This document shows positions 1 through 13,930 of a stretch of DNA of 64,000 bases, piece after piece (position 1 is the stretch's first letter; every line of letters starts with the position of its first letter). The notes below the pieces were generated by a model. That model worked only from the letters and a program-made list of their open reading frames with translations. It searched no databases and was not told where the DNA came from. Source of the stretch: Sepiola atlantica (Eukaryota > Mollusca > Cephalopoda > Sepiida > Sepiolidae); contig OY744533.1 in the NCBI GenBank assembly GCA_963556195.1, positions 47,381,749-47,445,748 of the forward strand, given 5' to 3'. The position numbers and the translations under genes were made by a program.

Positions 1-190
1 AATTTAACAACACAACATCTTTCAAAAGAGTGGGAATTTGATAGAGTTTTAATGTTGATCAGAAAATTATTCAACTTTAAAGAAATGTTCAGCGATTTTC
101 TTTTATTAAATCAGATATTTTTAAGGAATGGAAATGTTAAAATTTAACAACACAACATCTTTCAAAAGAGTAAGAATTTGATAGATATTA
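1..190. repeat. Direct repeat, period 140 bp, cut by window start
   Basis: A block of about 44 bp at 1-44 recurs at 141-184 with two differences. Both copies begin AATTTAACAACACAACATC and end TTTGATAG. The 140-bp spacing and similar flanks suggest a tandem repeat that continues left of the window. No coding potential is seen. Confidence 0.8.
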
Positions 191-391
191 AGTTTGAGGC
201 AGACCATTAAACTAGCACATTGGCTGTTACGTTTGAAAGCGACTCTATATCATGCCTTTCGACATCATTTGAAGTGACAGGGAACAAATGAAAGTACATT
301 ATGAGCGCTGTTACACACCATCCTTTCCGGGACCCCAAACATGTTTCAGTCCTCTCAAGTCCATGGAGAGGTATCTTGACGGCCGGTCCTT

Positions 392-424
<33 letters not shown>

Positions 425-960
425 ATAGTTATAGTATCACCCTATTTCAGTCTCGAATAAAGTTGCCTGAGCAAAAATCTATAGTGTAGCAATAGGTACA
501 GTTGCTTAATTTGCACCCAATGAAAATATCAGTAATAACACGGTCAACGACGAGTTTCACCGAACACTTCCGAGACTGGCGAACTGTAACGAAGTTTGCC
601 GAACAGGCTGAATGTACTAAGTGATTATTGTTTTTCTGCTTTTATTTCTTTTAAGAAGAAATGTAATGAAAGAAAATGATGTTTAGCTTATATTGATAAC
701 TGTTTTCTGGAATTGTTTTTAAGTAAAAAAAAAATAGTTTATGTATTTTCTCAACGCAAACTGGTCTACAAACGTTTATTTTCTGCGGGTGTGTTTTTTG
801 TTTTTTGCTTTTTGTTTTTTGTTTTTTGTTTTTTGCTTTTTTACGCAAACTGTCAAGTCAATTGTGTTTTTAGCTTTTCTATGATCGTATTTTAGTCTGT
901 ATTATTTTAAAAACGTATTTTAGTCTATATTTTCATAAGTGCACAGATGAGGCTAACTTT
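191..960. other. Unassigned stretch with two simple repeats
   Basis: No gene is recognisable here. It holds a (GTA)n microsatellite at about 392-423, and at about 791-838 a run of GTTTTTT heptamers with two GCTTTTT variants. The short open frames around them are low-complexity and not credible. Confidence 0.6.
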
Positions 961-971
961 GTACTTTTACG

Positions 972-1030
972 AACCCTACTCCCAACCCTAACCCTAACCC
1001 TAAAACATCCTAATTTACCCTAACCCGAAG
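972..1030. repeat. Interstitial telomere-like repeat (CCCTAA)n
   Basis: Contains three near-perfect CCCTAA units at about 981-1002, then degenerate copies to 1027. CCCTAA/TTAGGG is the telomeric unit of most non-arthropod animals. A second, more degenerate cluster lies at 23325-23382. Each is followed by an A-rich segment. Confidence 0.7.
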
Positions 1031-1034
1031 GTTT

Positions 1035-1580
1035 ACGAAAAAAAGCAAATAAAGCAGCCGGGCTACTGAATGCAAAATTGTTGAATGCAAAAATAAAACG
1101 TTCATCTTGAAAGCAATAAATTACAAAAAGTCAATGGCACAAGTATAAAAAACAATAATAAAAGCAAAAGTTTACAAACAATTACACGCAAAACATATTA
1201 AAAATTGATTTTTCTAATTGAATGAACATGTCGTCTGCTATACACAAATTCACTGATCATTTTATTTTAAAAAAATCGTCTGGTAAGAAAAAAGTAAGCG
1301 CGATCTATATTTGTAGTTTTTACTCGGCTTTCTCCGTTCGTAGTCGGAACTACTTACATCATGACTACATCACGCATCCAAATCTCTAGATGCCTATTCA
1401 GCAACAGCACTAAGGAATGGTTGCATAGTTTCCAAACGCACCTCTCCTGAATTGGAATTGCTCGAGTCCCGTACAAAGAAGTTCGCGATAAGCAGAGACA
1501 GACTTGAGTTATTTTGGAGTTTTCCTCTCCTAGACTAGTTACACAACCAAGGCTTTAAAGCCCAATCTACCCTATTGTTT
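1035..1580. other. No feature recognised
   Basis: AT-rich sequence with no sustained open frame and no repeat relationship that I could detect elsewhere in the window. Confidence 0.5.
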
Positions 1581-1581
1581 T

Positions 1582-1643
<62 letters not shown>

Positions 1644-1675
1644 GTTTAATTGTAGTAGTAGTTGTAGTAGTAGAA
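1582..1675. repeat. (CTA)n followed by inverted (TAG)n
   Basis: About 20 CTA units at 1582-1643 are followed, after GTTTAATTG, by imperfect TAG units to about 1675. The two arms are complementary and could form a hairpin. Confidence 0.85.
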
Positions 1676-2346
1676 GTAAAACAGTAGTTAATGAGGTATC
1701 TGTTAATGGCAACACTCATTTTCGTATTTGCATGAGTCGAAATAGGTCACCTGTCATTTTCGAAGCGTACCCACTGGCCGGTATCTACCTTTAACCTAGT
1801 ATTAGGCAACAAGCAACAACAAACAGAAAATGCCTCCTTAACAAAATGATAGGCTTCTGCTTGTTAATTGTTGCTTTAAAGACGTTGATTGGCTTCATTG
1901 CCGGAGAGATGAACTGATGGCGCGTGGTTGGTTGGGTCGGAAGTGCTGTGGTACGAGAGTGCTGACCTTTGGACTTGGATACTTTACAACCCCCCTCTCC
2001 CCCTCTCTCTCTCTCTTTCTCTGTTCTACTGTTGACAACTATATGATTGCGCACAACACTCATGTGTCTCCCCAATATCGACAAACAAGAAAACAAACTT
2101 TCAAAAAACGAAATCGAACTGAATTAAGAGAGTTAATCTTAGACAAATACATCACTTGATATCTTATTTGATATGACTATATCGATAACAATGATAACAA
2201 AATTTACTTAGCTTTAATATTTGACTGCAGTTTCACGGTATCACCGATCACTAGAACTATCTCCGGCTGATATCTATCGATTGGTACCATCAGCGGCACT
2301 TCTGATTAGCTTTAGCTAAGTATATTTTATTATCATTATTATGATT
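1676..2346. other. Unassigned; contains a CT-rich tract
   Basis: No gene is supported. A C/T-rich tract lies at about 1988-2022. The open frames spanning it on both strands are low-complexity readings. Confidence 0.5.
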
Positions 2347-2530
2347 GATATATCTATATAGAAAGCACATTTGTCTATGTGTGTGTTACGGCATTACAGT
2401 TAAATGGTAGTTCTAAGAGCCAAATTAACCCCAGATTTGGAATCAGCACATTCGATCCCATGTCCTTATCGATGTCAGAAGTTCCTGAACCTTTTTAAAA
2501 ACTTATTATTGAAATTGTAAAATACGTAAA
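2347..2530 (+). repeat. Dispersed repeat, second copy at 54292-54470
   Basis: This segment aligns colinearly with 54292-54470: a TATATA start, a GTGTGTGTTACGGCAT-like block, then CAGTTRAA, AGATTTG, CCTTATCGATGTC and finally a TTTTTAAAAACTTATTATT-like block. The element is divergent and non-coding, and its class is unknown. Confidence 0.65.
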
Positions 2531-2756
2531 AATCAAGGGTGGCGCGAGAGCGCTCTATCCCCTAATAGACTTCAAAAATGGCCTATGCTGGAAATCTCAT
2601 TTCTTTGATCAATCATAACTCAAAAACCAATAAACAAAATTAGTTAAAACTTTGCACAACATTTTTATTATATAGGTTCTATAAGTGTGTAGAATTTCAG
2701 CATTATTAGTCATGGCAACCCAGAGATCCAGAAACGTCAGGCATGATTTTGTGTTA

Positions 2757-2797
2757 TCCGTACGTACGTACGTACGTACGTACTTACGTACGTATGT
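2757..2797. repeat. (TACG)n microsatellite
   Basis: About nine TACG/ACGT units with one interruption, inside a larger non-coding stretch (2531-2980) that has no recognisable gene. Confidence 0.85.
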
Positions 2798-2980
2798 GCC
2801 ACCCTGTATCTCATCAACTATTTGATGGATTCAGCTGATTTTTGCAGAGATAGAGGTTTTAGGGTCTAGTTAATGGCATTTTAATTTCAGTTTACCATAT
2901 ACCTTAGTTTTCCAGAAATTTCAAAAAAAACTTTAAAATGACCATTGTATTGAGGCATAGCCTTTACAAAAGTAGTGACA

Positions 2981-3373
2981 TTCTATGATAAATGCCAGTA
3001 TACTGAAATCATATGCCCTTAATAGGGTTAAGATGAAAATTCATATACACTAAATGTACAAAAGCAAGGAAATTCCCAAATTTTTACACATTTATTGTCA
3101 TTAAGGGTATGCGAGCACAACAGGGCTATGTGTTTTACTGGTAGGAATTTTTCTTCAGCGCACCTCACACACTTCATCCGCTCATGCATATAGATTTATA
3201 CTGTAGTGATGTGATAATGAAATGGTTTGGTGTATATGTAGTCATACCCTTAATGACAATAAAAGTGTAAACATTTGGGAATTTCCTTGCTTTTTTACAT
3301 TTAGTGTATATGAATTTTCATCTTAACCCTATTAAGGGCATATGATTTCAGTATACTGTCATTTTTCATGGAA
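2981..3373. mobile_element. 393-bp palindromic (foldback/MITE-like) element
   Basis: Arms of about 131 bp at 2981-3111 and 3243-3373 are reverse complements with only a handful of mismatches. The 131-bp spacer (3112-3242) is unrelated to the arms. There is no open frame for a transposase. This architecture fits a foldback element or a long-TIR MITE moved in trans. No clear target-site duplication was identified, so the superfamily is unknown. Confidence 0.8.
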
Positions 3374-4560
3374 TTCAATTAAACTTCGCAAAAATCCTAT
3401 TTAAAAAGAAACAAAAGATCAGTATGAACCACTATTTAAAAATAAAATCTATTCTATTTCATACTATTAAAAAAATGATATGCATTCTTTCATTTTATTG
3501 ACCTGGCATGTATTCCTTTAAAAAATGTCAATATTTTCTCACAAGAAATTAAGAGAAAAGAAAAATTATGGAAAGAGTCGGCCCAATAACCGGAACAAAC
3601 ATGAAGGTAATATGATTTCCGGGCAACGCCGTGTAGATAAATCTAAGGCATATCTATTATTATACTAAATCTGAGATAATCAATGTATGTTTCTCTAGGC
3701 CTTTTTCATATACATGTTAATCACGCAAAATGCATGTTAAAATATTACTTAATTTAAGGTAGATTTATGTTTAAAAAAACTTCCATTTTTATTATTCTCT
3801 TTAGCTGTAATTTGCAATTAACTCACTAAGTGATACATCTGTTACTACGTTTTTCTATCACTTTCACCTCATCTCACTCTATGTTTTTTTATACACCCGC
3901 TCTTATTTCATACTATGTCTATCACCTTCGCTTCCGTCTCTCTCTCCATCTCTCTCTCTCTTTCTCAACATTCAAAAGTAATAAAACTAACTATAAAACA
4001 CTAGATTAGAATAGTCCATTATAAATAAAAGAAAATATCACTATAGTAGTACTGCTATTCAACCCGTAGCTGGAGAGTAAGAGAGAGAGAGAGAGTAAGA
4101 GAGAGAGGGAGATAGAGAGGAAATACAGCGATCAGAAAGTGGCTAATATTAGCTTTTTTTCTTTATTAAAAAAATAACTGACTTTGTGAACTCACTTTTG
4201 CTCGATTCAAACAATCTAGTTCTAGCTCAATGGGTGACTCAATGGGTCACGTTTTTTCTAGCATCTCCTGTTGATAACTATCTTAATGCACTCGTTGTCT
4301 CCTACTCTTCTATCGCTTACAATATCTTCACACACTAACTCTCTCTGTATCTGTTTTACCCCCCTATCTCTCCCTATTTCGGTGCATGTGTGCCTTCTCC
4401 CCCTCCCCCTCTCCCGCTCACTATTTATAACCATCTAAACGTACCAAGCGACATCCACTAATTGCCTCGAACAAAGTTGGATACTAAAAAATAGATTTGT
4501 AAGGATCGGCGCTATTTATATAAATAAGTGGTGGGAGGTTATTTATCTATTTTTACTTCA
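3374..4560. other. Unassigned; CT and GA tracts
   Basis: No gene is recognised. Present are a CT-rich tract at about 3937-3965, a GA-rich tract at about 4078-4122, and at 3619-3632 a CCGGGCAACGCCG motif that recurs elsewhere in the window at retroelement-like ends. Confidence 0.5.
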
Positions 4561-4617
4561 AATACATGAGGAAAATAACAGATTCTCTCTCCCTCTATAC
4601 TATCTGGTTTGTCCTTA

Positions 4618-7310
<2,693 letters not shown>

Positions 7311-8050
7311 ACACAAACAGATTACAAATACGTAGCTATGAAGTTACGACGTGTGGTAATTCATGCTCTCTAAACGAATAAAATTATTTTCTCCGGGAAT
7401 AAAACAATCATTATAATAAATACAAATAATAATTATTACGACTAAATATTTGCTGTGATCATTTGTCAGAGAAAACATTTCTGATTATAAATAACCGTCT
7501 GCTTTTGTTTTATTTACAATATTATTTGTGGAAAATCCCTCTATCCAAACAAATTAAACATTGCCTTGATCAACAATGATTTCTTCTTACGCGAATAAAA
7601 GTACAGTATCTCCGGGATTATTCTGCTTGGGATACGTTTTATTAACATATTTAAATTTCTATTAGTCAGTTTCAGCGATTTATTCTTATATAGTTGTTTA
7701 ATAACAGAAATAGGTCACAAACACATACCTGCGAAGTGTGGAAAATCATGCCCTCGAAACAAATTAAACATTGGGATTTCTTTTTAGGCCGAATACAGTT
7801 ATTTTCTTTGGGAAACCAATAAGTCAATAAATATATTTCATTAAATATTTGTTTCTTTTGCTTTGTCTGGATCTTCATGATTTCATTTATTTGAATTTAT
7901 TTAGAATTTAACGAATTATTTATCGCACTTAAACATTATTACTTTCCTTTTCATGATGATAATTTCAAAATTGAACGACTTCTATTCAAAAAGTATACGA
8001 AAAATAAACAACACAATGCCCGCAAGCAATTAAAATACTTGATAAACGGT
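7311..8050. repeat. Degenerate tandem repeat, period roughly 200 bp
   Basis: Four diverged blocks (near 7340, 7530, 7740 and 8010) share the order: A-rich start, ATGCYC-like core, ACRAATTAAA, and then a TTATTTTCTYYGGGA-like end. Units are too diverged for firm boundaries and no coding potential is seen. Confidence 0.5.
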
Positions 8051-8150
8051 CGATTTTCACGTTATTTTTAACATTCGAGCTAAACTTTGTTTTGTTTTTG
8101 TAAACCGAACAACCCCCTGGACTTTTTATAGGGGGTACGGGGTTTCTATG

Positions 8151-8420
8151 TTGCTGACTTGCCATATTTTTATACTTGTCTCTATCTTACGATGTCAACA
8201 TCCTCGTTTCTCTCTTTGTCTGTCTGTGTGTCTCATTCTCTCCTTCACTCTCTCTCTTACTTTATTTCCTCTTATCGGGTTTTAACTTACGGCAAAACGT
8301 TGGATGTCGCTGTTATGTACAGCACAGGTGTAGCTGACTTGCCATATTTTAATAATAGTCTCTATGCTACGATTGACATACCCCCTTTCTGTTTGTCTGT
8401 CTCTCTCACTCCGAGCCCTT
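8151..8420. repeat. 180-bp tandem duplication with CT-rich segment
   Basis: GCTGACTTGCCATATTTT at 8153-8170 recurs at 8333-8350, each followed by related TCTCTATSYTACGAT and CT-rich sequence. Short open frames here are shadows of the repeat. Confidence 0.7.
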
Positions 8421-8425
8421 TCTAG

Positions 8426-10010
8426 ATAATAGACCGTCCACTGTTTTCCGGTTTGTTCAACACCGAAAAAAAGCAGGTCAATCTCTAAATAAGAATGGGA
8501 TCTAAGTAGGAGAAAAAGAAAACGAAGGATGAAGATTGGAAATGAGTGGTGTCCTTCCAAGATAAATGCAACTTGGGAGATGTAGATATGTCAGACAATT
8601 CCTGGAGTTGTGAAATACGCTGTAGTGTGGAGAGTGCGGGGTACGCCGAAGGTCACGAGTGTCGCATGTCAATAGCTCTGCGCCCACATTGTGAAGGTCG
8701 GATCCGTCTAACCGTTATATCACTAGTCTGGAACTTTTCTTTTAGCGGGAGTAAACTTCTTTTGGCATTACTTCTCTGCTACTGAAAGTGTTGTTTGGTT
8801 CCAGCGAAAAATATGAGTCTACGATCTGAAAAAAGTCGGTGTGTAAAGAGTGCACAAGACATTTGTGTCTTTCAGAAAAAATATAATTTATTTTTAACAT
8901 TCCATGTTATCAGAAAAGTGTTGCTACATGATTCTCACAACCGACCCAGACTGCTGTAGTCGGAGTAGCCCGTAAAATATGTGTCTACTGTAGTCGTTGT
9001 CAGCTGCAAAACTGAATTCTAAGCTCCAGTGGGGCTCATCACTCAGAAATACAATCCCACTCAATATAACATATCCTCCAGGCACAAGCCGGATGTTTCG
9101 ACCTGTAACAGTTTGTATATCAGCTCGTTGGGAAAAGCTGCGAAAGCGTCAAGTATAGCAAGATTATCTGCGATGAACTTGCCGACAGTGATTATTTCAA
9201 AACAGGAAAACTTGGATGTTATCTGACCAAATGATTCATTGTGCGACAGGATAACCTTCACTGAGGAAGAAACTATCTGATTGTTGGATCTCCAAAGGTG
9301 CAAAAGTTAGATACTTAAAGGGCATTAGCTGCAATGATACTCGTTTTTTCTACTGAACGAACTGACTTGCAAATGAAAATTCTTAGCCCGACCGAATAGA
9401 AACACAAGTCCGACCCAACGCAATCAATTAGCTACGAGACCCAGGGCTCAACTGACTTTGAGATGCTCACATAACCACTTAACGCCCTGTCCATCTGCTG
9501 GAATATATGTAGATATTCAGGTCCTTTGTGGCCGACCACCCAGGTATCCACTTGAAAATAACGGCCAGTTTTATCTATGGATATAAAACAATACAAGAGG
9601 TTCCGTATCTGGACGGCCATTAAATTTAGAAGACCCTAAGTGAATTATAACCGCAGCAGGGAACCTCGTATCTGTAGAACCATAAGTTTTTGCTAAGGAG
9701 AAATCTTATTCTGGGGCGTCAAAACTGCAGACGAGACGTATTTTCTCATTTTTTTATGTGGTTTCCCTTTTCTAGGTCAAATATGTCTCACTCACTGCAA
9801 GCCTGTTATTTGCATGCAGTGCAAACGTGCAACGCACTAATCGTGTCGCATAGTGCATGTTTACAGTTAAACAGTGCATTGCATGGGCAAAGCTTCTTTA
9901 TGTCTGTGAACACATTACCGCGGGACTTCTTCCATGCTTACTAAAACATAGTCGTCTTCATATCGAATGTCAACAAGTACCATAAATAATCGAACTTAAT
10001 TTATTGCATT
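8426..10010. other. Unassigned stretch
   Basis: Moderate-complexity sequence with only short open frames (under 90 codons). No known domain could be read on either strand. It may be further old repeat, but I found no second copy in the window. Confidence 0.45.
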
Positions 10011-10014
10011 GATC

Positions 10015-10102
10015 AATTTTGGTTGACAATCGTTCCATCCAATTAACCATAATCCTCGAATGGCTCTTAGTCTTGATAAATGGTGACCCCCTAAAAGTAC
10101 AA
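10015..10102 (+). repeat. LINE family L1 3' UTR relic
   Basis: Shares the L1-family terminal pattern TTGACAATC...CCTCGARTGGC...CTTGATAARTGGTGAC with the ends at 34125, 34820 and 52037. No coding part remains. Confidence 0.5.
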
Positions 10103-10509
10103 AATAAAATATTCGCGCAGATGTCATACTGATGTTCTAAAATATTTTTAATTATTCGGGCGGTCAATTGTGTCCATTTTTGCGAACCAGTTTTACCTTA
10201 ATTTTATCATTCTCCAAGCGGGCCATATTCAGCCGTTTTGGAATGGTAATGTTATTAGCTTAGACATATGACTTCATTAAAAAGTTTACTTTAGCACGAG
10301 CTGATCACCGATTAGTCCAGAATTATGCATTACGCATAACACGGACAATACACATAATGAATATGGCTATTTCTAATGAGAACATAAGCAATCAGATCCC
10401 ACTGCTTCGAACCTAGATGCATCCAAGTAGCTTTACCTTTATTATTTTACTGAAAGATTGTATTTCCACGGAATAAATTCAGTCCCTCGCACATCTGCAA
10501 CAATAACCC

Positions 10510-11035
10510 GCCATAAAAGTCAACCATTCTCCACCGTGGTAAGGGCGGTAGAAACGTGGGAGTGTCTGAGTTATGTCGTTTTCAACTCCGGTTCCTGACA
10601 AGATCACACATGACAGACAGGTTTGGCACCAAGTGGTGTTATGGTCGCAACCAGGCTAAAAGGGCACGGGTGAATATTCAGGAGGAGTCGGCGTTGGTAA
10701 CCGCCATTTTCTGGTCGTCTCTGCCTGTTCATGTGGTAAGCAAAGGTGTGTCAGGTGGAACCACAAATCAATGAAGCGAGAATAGCAACGTTGCTTCTGC
10801 GTTATTGCTTTGTGTGTTCTTGACAAAAAAACTTTCCCCAACTTTGCATGCAACAGGTGAGCTTTGCTGCTCTCTATGTCGGGGGTAAAATCCTACAATC
10901 TTGCAGGTAAACGAATAGCTGCAACCAAACGGAAGGATTTCATGTGTACCAAACAATTTGGAGGCACAATCTTCGTGAGCTCTCTGCAGAAGTCTGATTC
11001 GCTTAACAAACAACTCTGCAACGATAATAATCCAT
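10510..11035 (+). repeat. Dispersed repeat R1, second copy at 56150-56645
   Basis: Aligns colinearly with 56150-56645 over about 500 bp. Shared blocks include GACAGACAGGTTTGGCACYA, a TGGTCGTYTCTGC block, a CTTTGTGTGTTCTKGAC block and a final CTCTCTGCASAAGTC block ending in AACAAAC. Both copies are non-coding with several indels. It is an old mobile element of unknown class. Confidence 0.7.
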
Positions 11036-11510
11036 TAGAATAATATTAACCAACTCTATGCTGTACATTCAGAATCGCATGATATATACACTAAAATCAC
11101 TTAGAATGATGACCTTATCTACTCGAGTGATATTTCCGATATACTTTTACAGAGGAAGACATGAGGATAGTTTAGCAATTTCAATGGACGCTTAGTCGGA
11201 TCATACAAACGCATAATAGTAAATAACAAACGTTTTTTTTTCTCACTCATCCTTTGACATGTATTTAGTTCCGTTATAAAGTGGAAATCGGATGTAAAGG
11301 TAAAGTTGTCCATATTTAGGAACGAACCAGACAAGCGAGATGAAGGAAAAGAAAATGGATTCAAACCGAGAGCTATTATAAATGAGACACGAAGTCCGAT
11401 CATTTACGAAAAAAGGAAAATTATTACATTTATTACAATACGTTAATATTGCCTTTCTCGGCGATAGTCATACTAAGTATAATTTTCAAATTCTAATTTA
11501 TTTATTTCTA
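11036..11510. other. No feature recognised
   Basis: AT-rich; the minus-strand open frame across 11119-11403 shows no known domain. Confidence 0.4.
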
Positions 11511-11576
11511 GCAGGAAGACCCGACGTTGCTCGGGATTGAATGAGGATCACTACTATATACTTTTTTACTATGCTC

Positions 11577-11905
11577 ATAGATATTCGGGACCACTTCCAT
11601 TGTCTTCCCCGGAGAATTTTATACATATGATTTAAATTTCATCAAAATAGGATATACTTGACGTTTTAAAGGAGGTTCAGCCCCTATAGCTCCCTTAGGC
11701 TAGGAGGGCACTTAGAAATTCGGGACCACTTCCATGATCTTCATCAGAACATTTTATACATATGATTTAGATTTCATAAAAACAAGATATATTTGAGATT
11801 TAAGAGAGTTATGCTCTCATAGCTCCCCTCTTTGGGACGCACTTAGATATTCAGGAACACTTCCATTGTCTACCACGGTAAGTTTTCTTTGATTTTATAT
11901 AAGAA
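11577..11905. repeat. Tandem repeat, about 130-bp unit, three copies
   Basis: Blocks starting near 11580, 11716 and 11845 share GGGACCACTTCCAT, TTTTATACATATGATTTA and an ATAGCTCCC end. The same unit recurs at 27905-28070 (plus) and 17100-17400 (minus). Confidence 0.75.
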
Positions 11906-11957
11906 AACATTATGGTTTTTATTCTGTTTCGAAATTTTTGTGATGAGGATTGATAAT

Positions 11958-12095
11958 ATCTATTTGAATTATTCAGACTACTATTCTCATCTCGCTTATT
12001 ATTTTCACGACGTTTCGACCGATTTAACCTCCAACCTTCTTCAAATTAACCTTTTAATATTTGGAAATCTTTTGTCGAATTCGGGAATCTATTTG
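11958..12095 (-). repeat. SINE-like family F, 3' part
   Basis: Reverse complement of the family-F body seen at 58280-58400: GARTTCGA, GAAGRAGGTYGGAGGTT, CCGAAACGTYGTGAAAATAA and CTGAATAAT-like blocks in order. Other copies are at 12825-12965, 51460-51570 (minus) and 61030-61165. Confidence 0.65.
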
Positions 12096-12189
12096 AAATT
12101 TCGAATAAAATCCTTTATTTAACATACTGGAGTAGATGGTTATTGTTCCATCTACCAAGACTAGAGTTTTAATTAATTATGTAATTCTT

Positions 12190-12300
12190 GGACCAGTGAC
12201 GCAATGGATAAAGTGTTGATTAACAATTAGTTCTAAGTGACAGTCTTCTGGGTTGATGGTTTAATCCTTACTAGAGGCTGGGGCACCTACCACTAGTCCC
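12190..12300 (+). repeat. tRNA-Arg-like SINE head (family F)
   Basis: Matches a tRNA-Arg-type 5' half: TGACGCAATGGATAA is an A-box region, followed by TTCTAAGTGACAGTCTTCTGGGTT and a decayed B-box. The same TTCTAAGTGACAGTCTYCTGG block occurs at 58150-58175 just ahead of the family-F body. That links this head to family F as a tRNA-derived SINE. Confidence 0.6.
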
Positions 12301-12439
12301 ATTCATATTAGACAGCGTAAAAAAGAGCCACTAATCTAACTGGTCTAACACTATCTACCACGCTCCAGCCCTTGTGCCATCACCGCAATGGTGCATTCCT
12401 GTGCTTGTTCTACACGCACTTTAATGGAAAGTGATTCGA

Positions 12440-12740
12440 CAAACTTGCCGAACTTGTACCCCCGACACTCCACTAAATTCCACCCCTTCACTCTAGATGC
12501 CGGAAGGCTTTTTACTCTAATAGCTTACTTCCTCGAATTGCTAGCTTTTGGAATTCCTTCACTGCTCCCTGTTTCCCTGACTGCACCAACATGAAGAAAT
12601 TTAAATGTAATGTGAACAAACATCTCGCTGCACAATTCATACGTATATGCCCATGTAGGAATGTTCCCTAATTCAGAGCAGCCCCTTAAATCTCAGTGGC
12701 AACGTGCCTTGTTTGGGTTGAATAAAAGTGAAAAAAGGGG
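12440..12740 (+). pseudogene. LINE 3' end, family L2 copy b
   Basis: A frame at 12440-12503 reads RHSTKFHPFTLDAG. After a frameshift, 12504-12670 reads a LLPRIASFWNSF, CFPDC, MKKFKCNVNKHLAA pattern, the classic C-terminal end of a LINE reverse transcriptase, then a stop near 12673. The 3' UTR repeats the AGTGGCAACGTGCCTTGTTT block of copy a. It ends with GAATAAAAGTGA rather than a GAT array. The element appears to sit between the head (12190-12300) and body (12825-12965) of a family-F SINE, so it may be a nested insertion. Confidence 0.8.
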
Positions 12741-12824
12741 ATTATAGATAAGAATAACATAATATTTGATTAGCATTTCTACCCAGTCATGGCTGACGGG
12801 AGGAGAACGATTCATCCCCGAGGA

Positions 12825-12965
12825 TTACATTAATGGTTCAGTTCGAAATTACATATAGGTTCTCGAGTTCGAAAAGATGCAGTTAAAAAATGTCGGAGAT
12901 ACCTCGGCCGAAACGTTGTAAAATAACAACCCAAATGAGAATAGTAATCTGAATAATCCAAATTC
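12825..12965 (+). repeat. SINE-like family F, 3' part
   Basis: Carries TCTCGAGTTCGAAAAGATGCA, GTCGGAGATACCTCGGCCGAAACGTTG and a tail of AATCTGAATAATCCAAATT in the same order as 58280-58400. Confidence 0.7.
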
Positions 12966-13222
12966 TAATTATTTATAATATGTGTGTCAATGGTTTACTG
13001 GGAAGTCAAGCAAATAAATGGAAGTGGTTAACGAAACAGAAGATGGATATCGATAGAGGAGAGACTTCTGTTGAGTTTGAGAGACGCGAGCAGTGTTATG
13101 AAGCAAGGGTTGCGCATTCGCAACCGAACCTCTGCTGAACCGACATTGATTGTTTCCAGTGGCAAGAAGTTCATGACAACTAAAAACAATGCTGGTATAA
13201 GCGGAAAGCCCCCCCCCTATAT

Positions 13223-13317
13223 ACAGCACCTGGGATTCCTAAATGGTCACCAATTTAGTATTTGCCAGGCCCAACGTCGCTTAACTTCGATGATCTAGCG
13301 GGAGTATGTCGTAGATG
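13223..13317 (-). pseudogene. 5S rRNA-derived sequence, copy 1
   Basis: On the minus strand this follows the 3' two-thirds of animal 5S rRNA. It keeps GAAGTTAAGCGACGTTGGGC (the internal control region), a GTACT-like segment, GGTGACC and GGTGCTGT at the end. The 5' part is reduced to a match to TCTACGACAT with about 20 nt missing. Identity looks near 70 percent by eye. It is a pseudogene or a 5S-derived (SINE3-type) element, not a working 5S gene. Confidence 0.75.
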
Positions 13318-13491
13318 GATACAAAAAAATCAGAAAACTAATTCTAACTACCTTCTGAAGCTTGAAATTAATCTGTAATCGCCCGTCTGTGTTTGATCGT
13401 CGCAGATCAAAACGGACGGCGCGAGACTGTTCGTTGATTTTGTAGATTAGTAGCCGGTCCGTGGATTTTATAGACACTAGGTCTGGTTTTT

Positions 13492-13580
13492 GTACAGAGT
13501 ACCTCGCATTCTCAAATAGTCACCCATTGAATTACTGCTCAGGTAAAACGTCGCTTAACTGATGTGATCTATCTTATTGG
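13492..13580 (-). pseudogene. 5S rRNA-derived sequence, copy 2
   Basis: Same orientation as copy 1, starting 269 bp further on. Shared diagnostic blocks on the minus strand are GTTAAGCGACGTT, GGGTGACTATTTGAGAAT and a TGTACA end. Copies 1 and 2 share changes relative to 5S (AAATRGTCACC), so they derive from one 5S-like repeat family. No T-rich terminator is evident. Confidence 0.65.
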
Positions 13581-13699
13581 ATATAAAGTAAGCAAAATGA
13601 AAGTACTTAAAAAAGCAGATGTTTATAAATATTGAAAAATGTTTTTTTATTATTATCTAGGTCACCGTTTATCAAGGCCAAAAGCAACTAGAGGATAAG

Positions 13700-13930
13700 A
13701 GTTTTTATTTACCTCCTCTGTAGCAATGGTTTTTAAAACCTAGAGCACTAGGAGAAAACACTCTGGCTTTATAAAATGCCTGAGCAGCCCGTTGGTATTC
13801 TCCGGTAGGAGCGCCCTAGGCGATTAGCAATAAACTAACTTCTCAAAGACAAGATAAAACCTATGAAGGTGGACCTCCTAGGAGTGAACAGAACGATATA
13901 CCAACCCGACTGCAACAAAGCCACTGTTTG
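13700..13930 (-). repeat. U2-associated SINE family, headless diverged copy
   Basis: Matches the body of the elements at 39940-40272 and 50690-51052: a CACTCTGGC block, GCCTGAGCAGCCCGTYGG, GATTAGCAATAAACTAAC and GGTGGACCTCCTAG, in the same order. The U2-like head is absent or eroded. Confidence 0.65.

Noticed and set aside
13223..13580. Functional 5S rRNA genes
   Set aside because: Heavy divergence, an internal deletion in copy 1 and no clear T-rich terminator.
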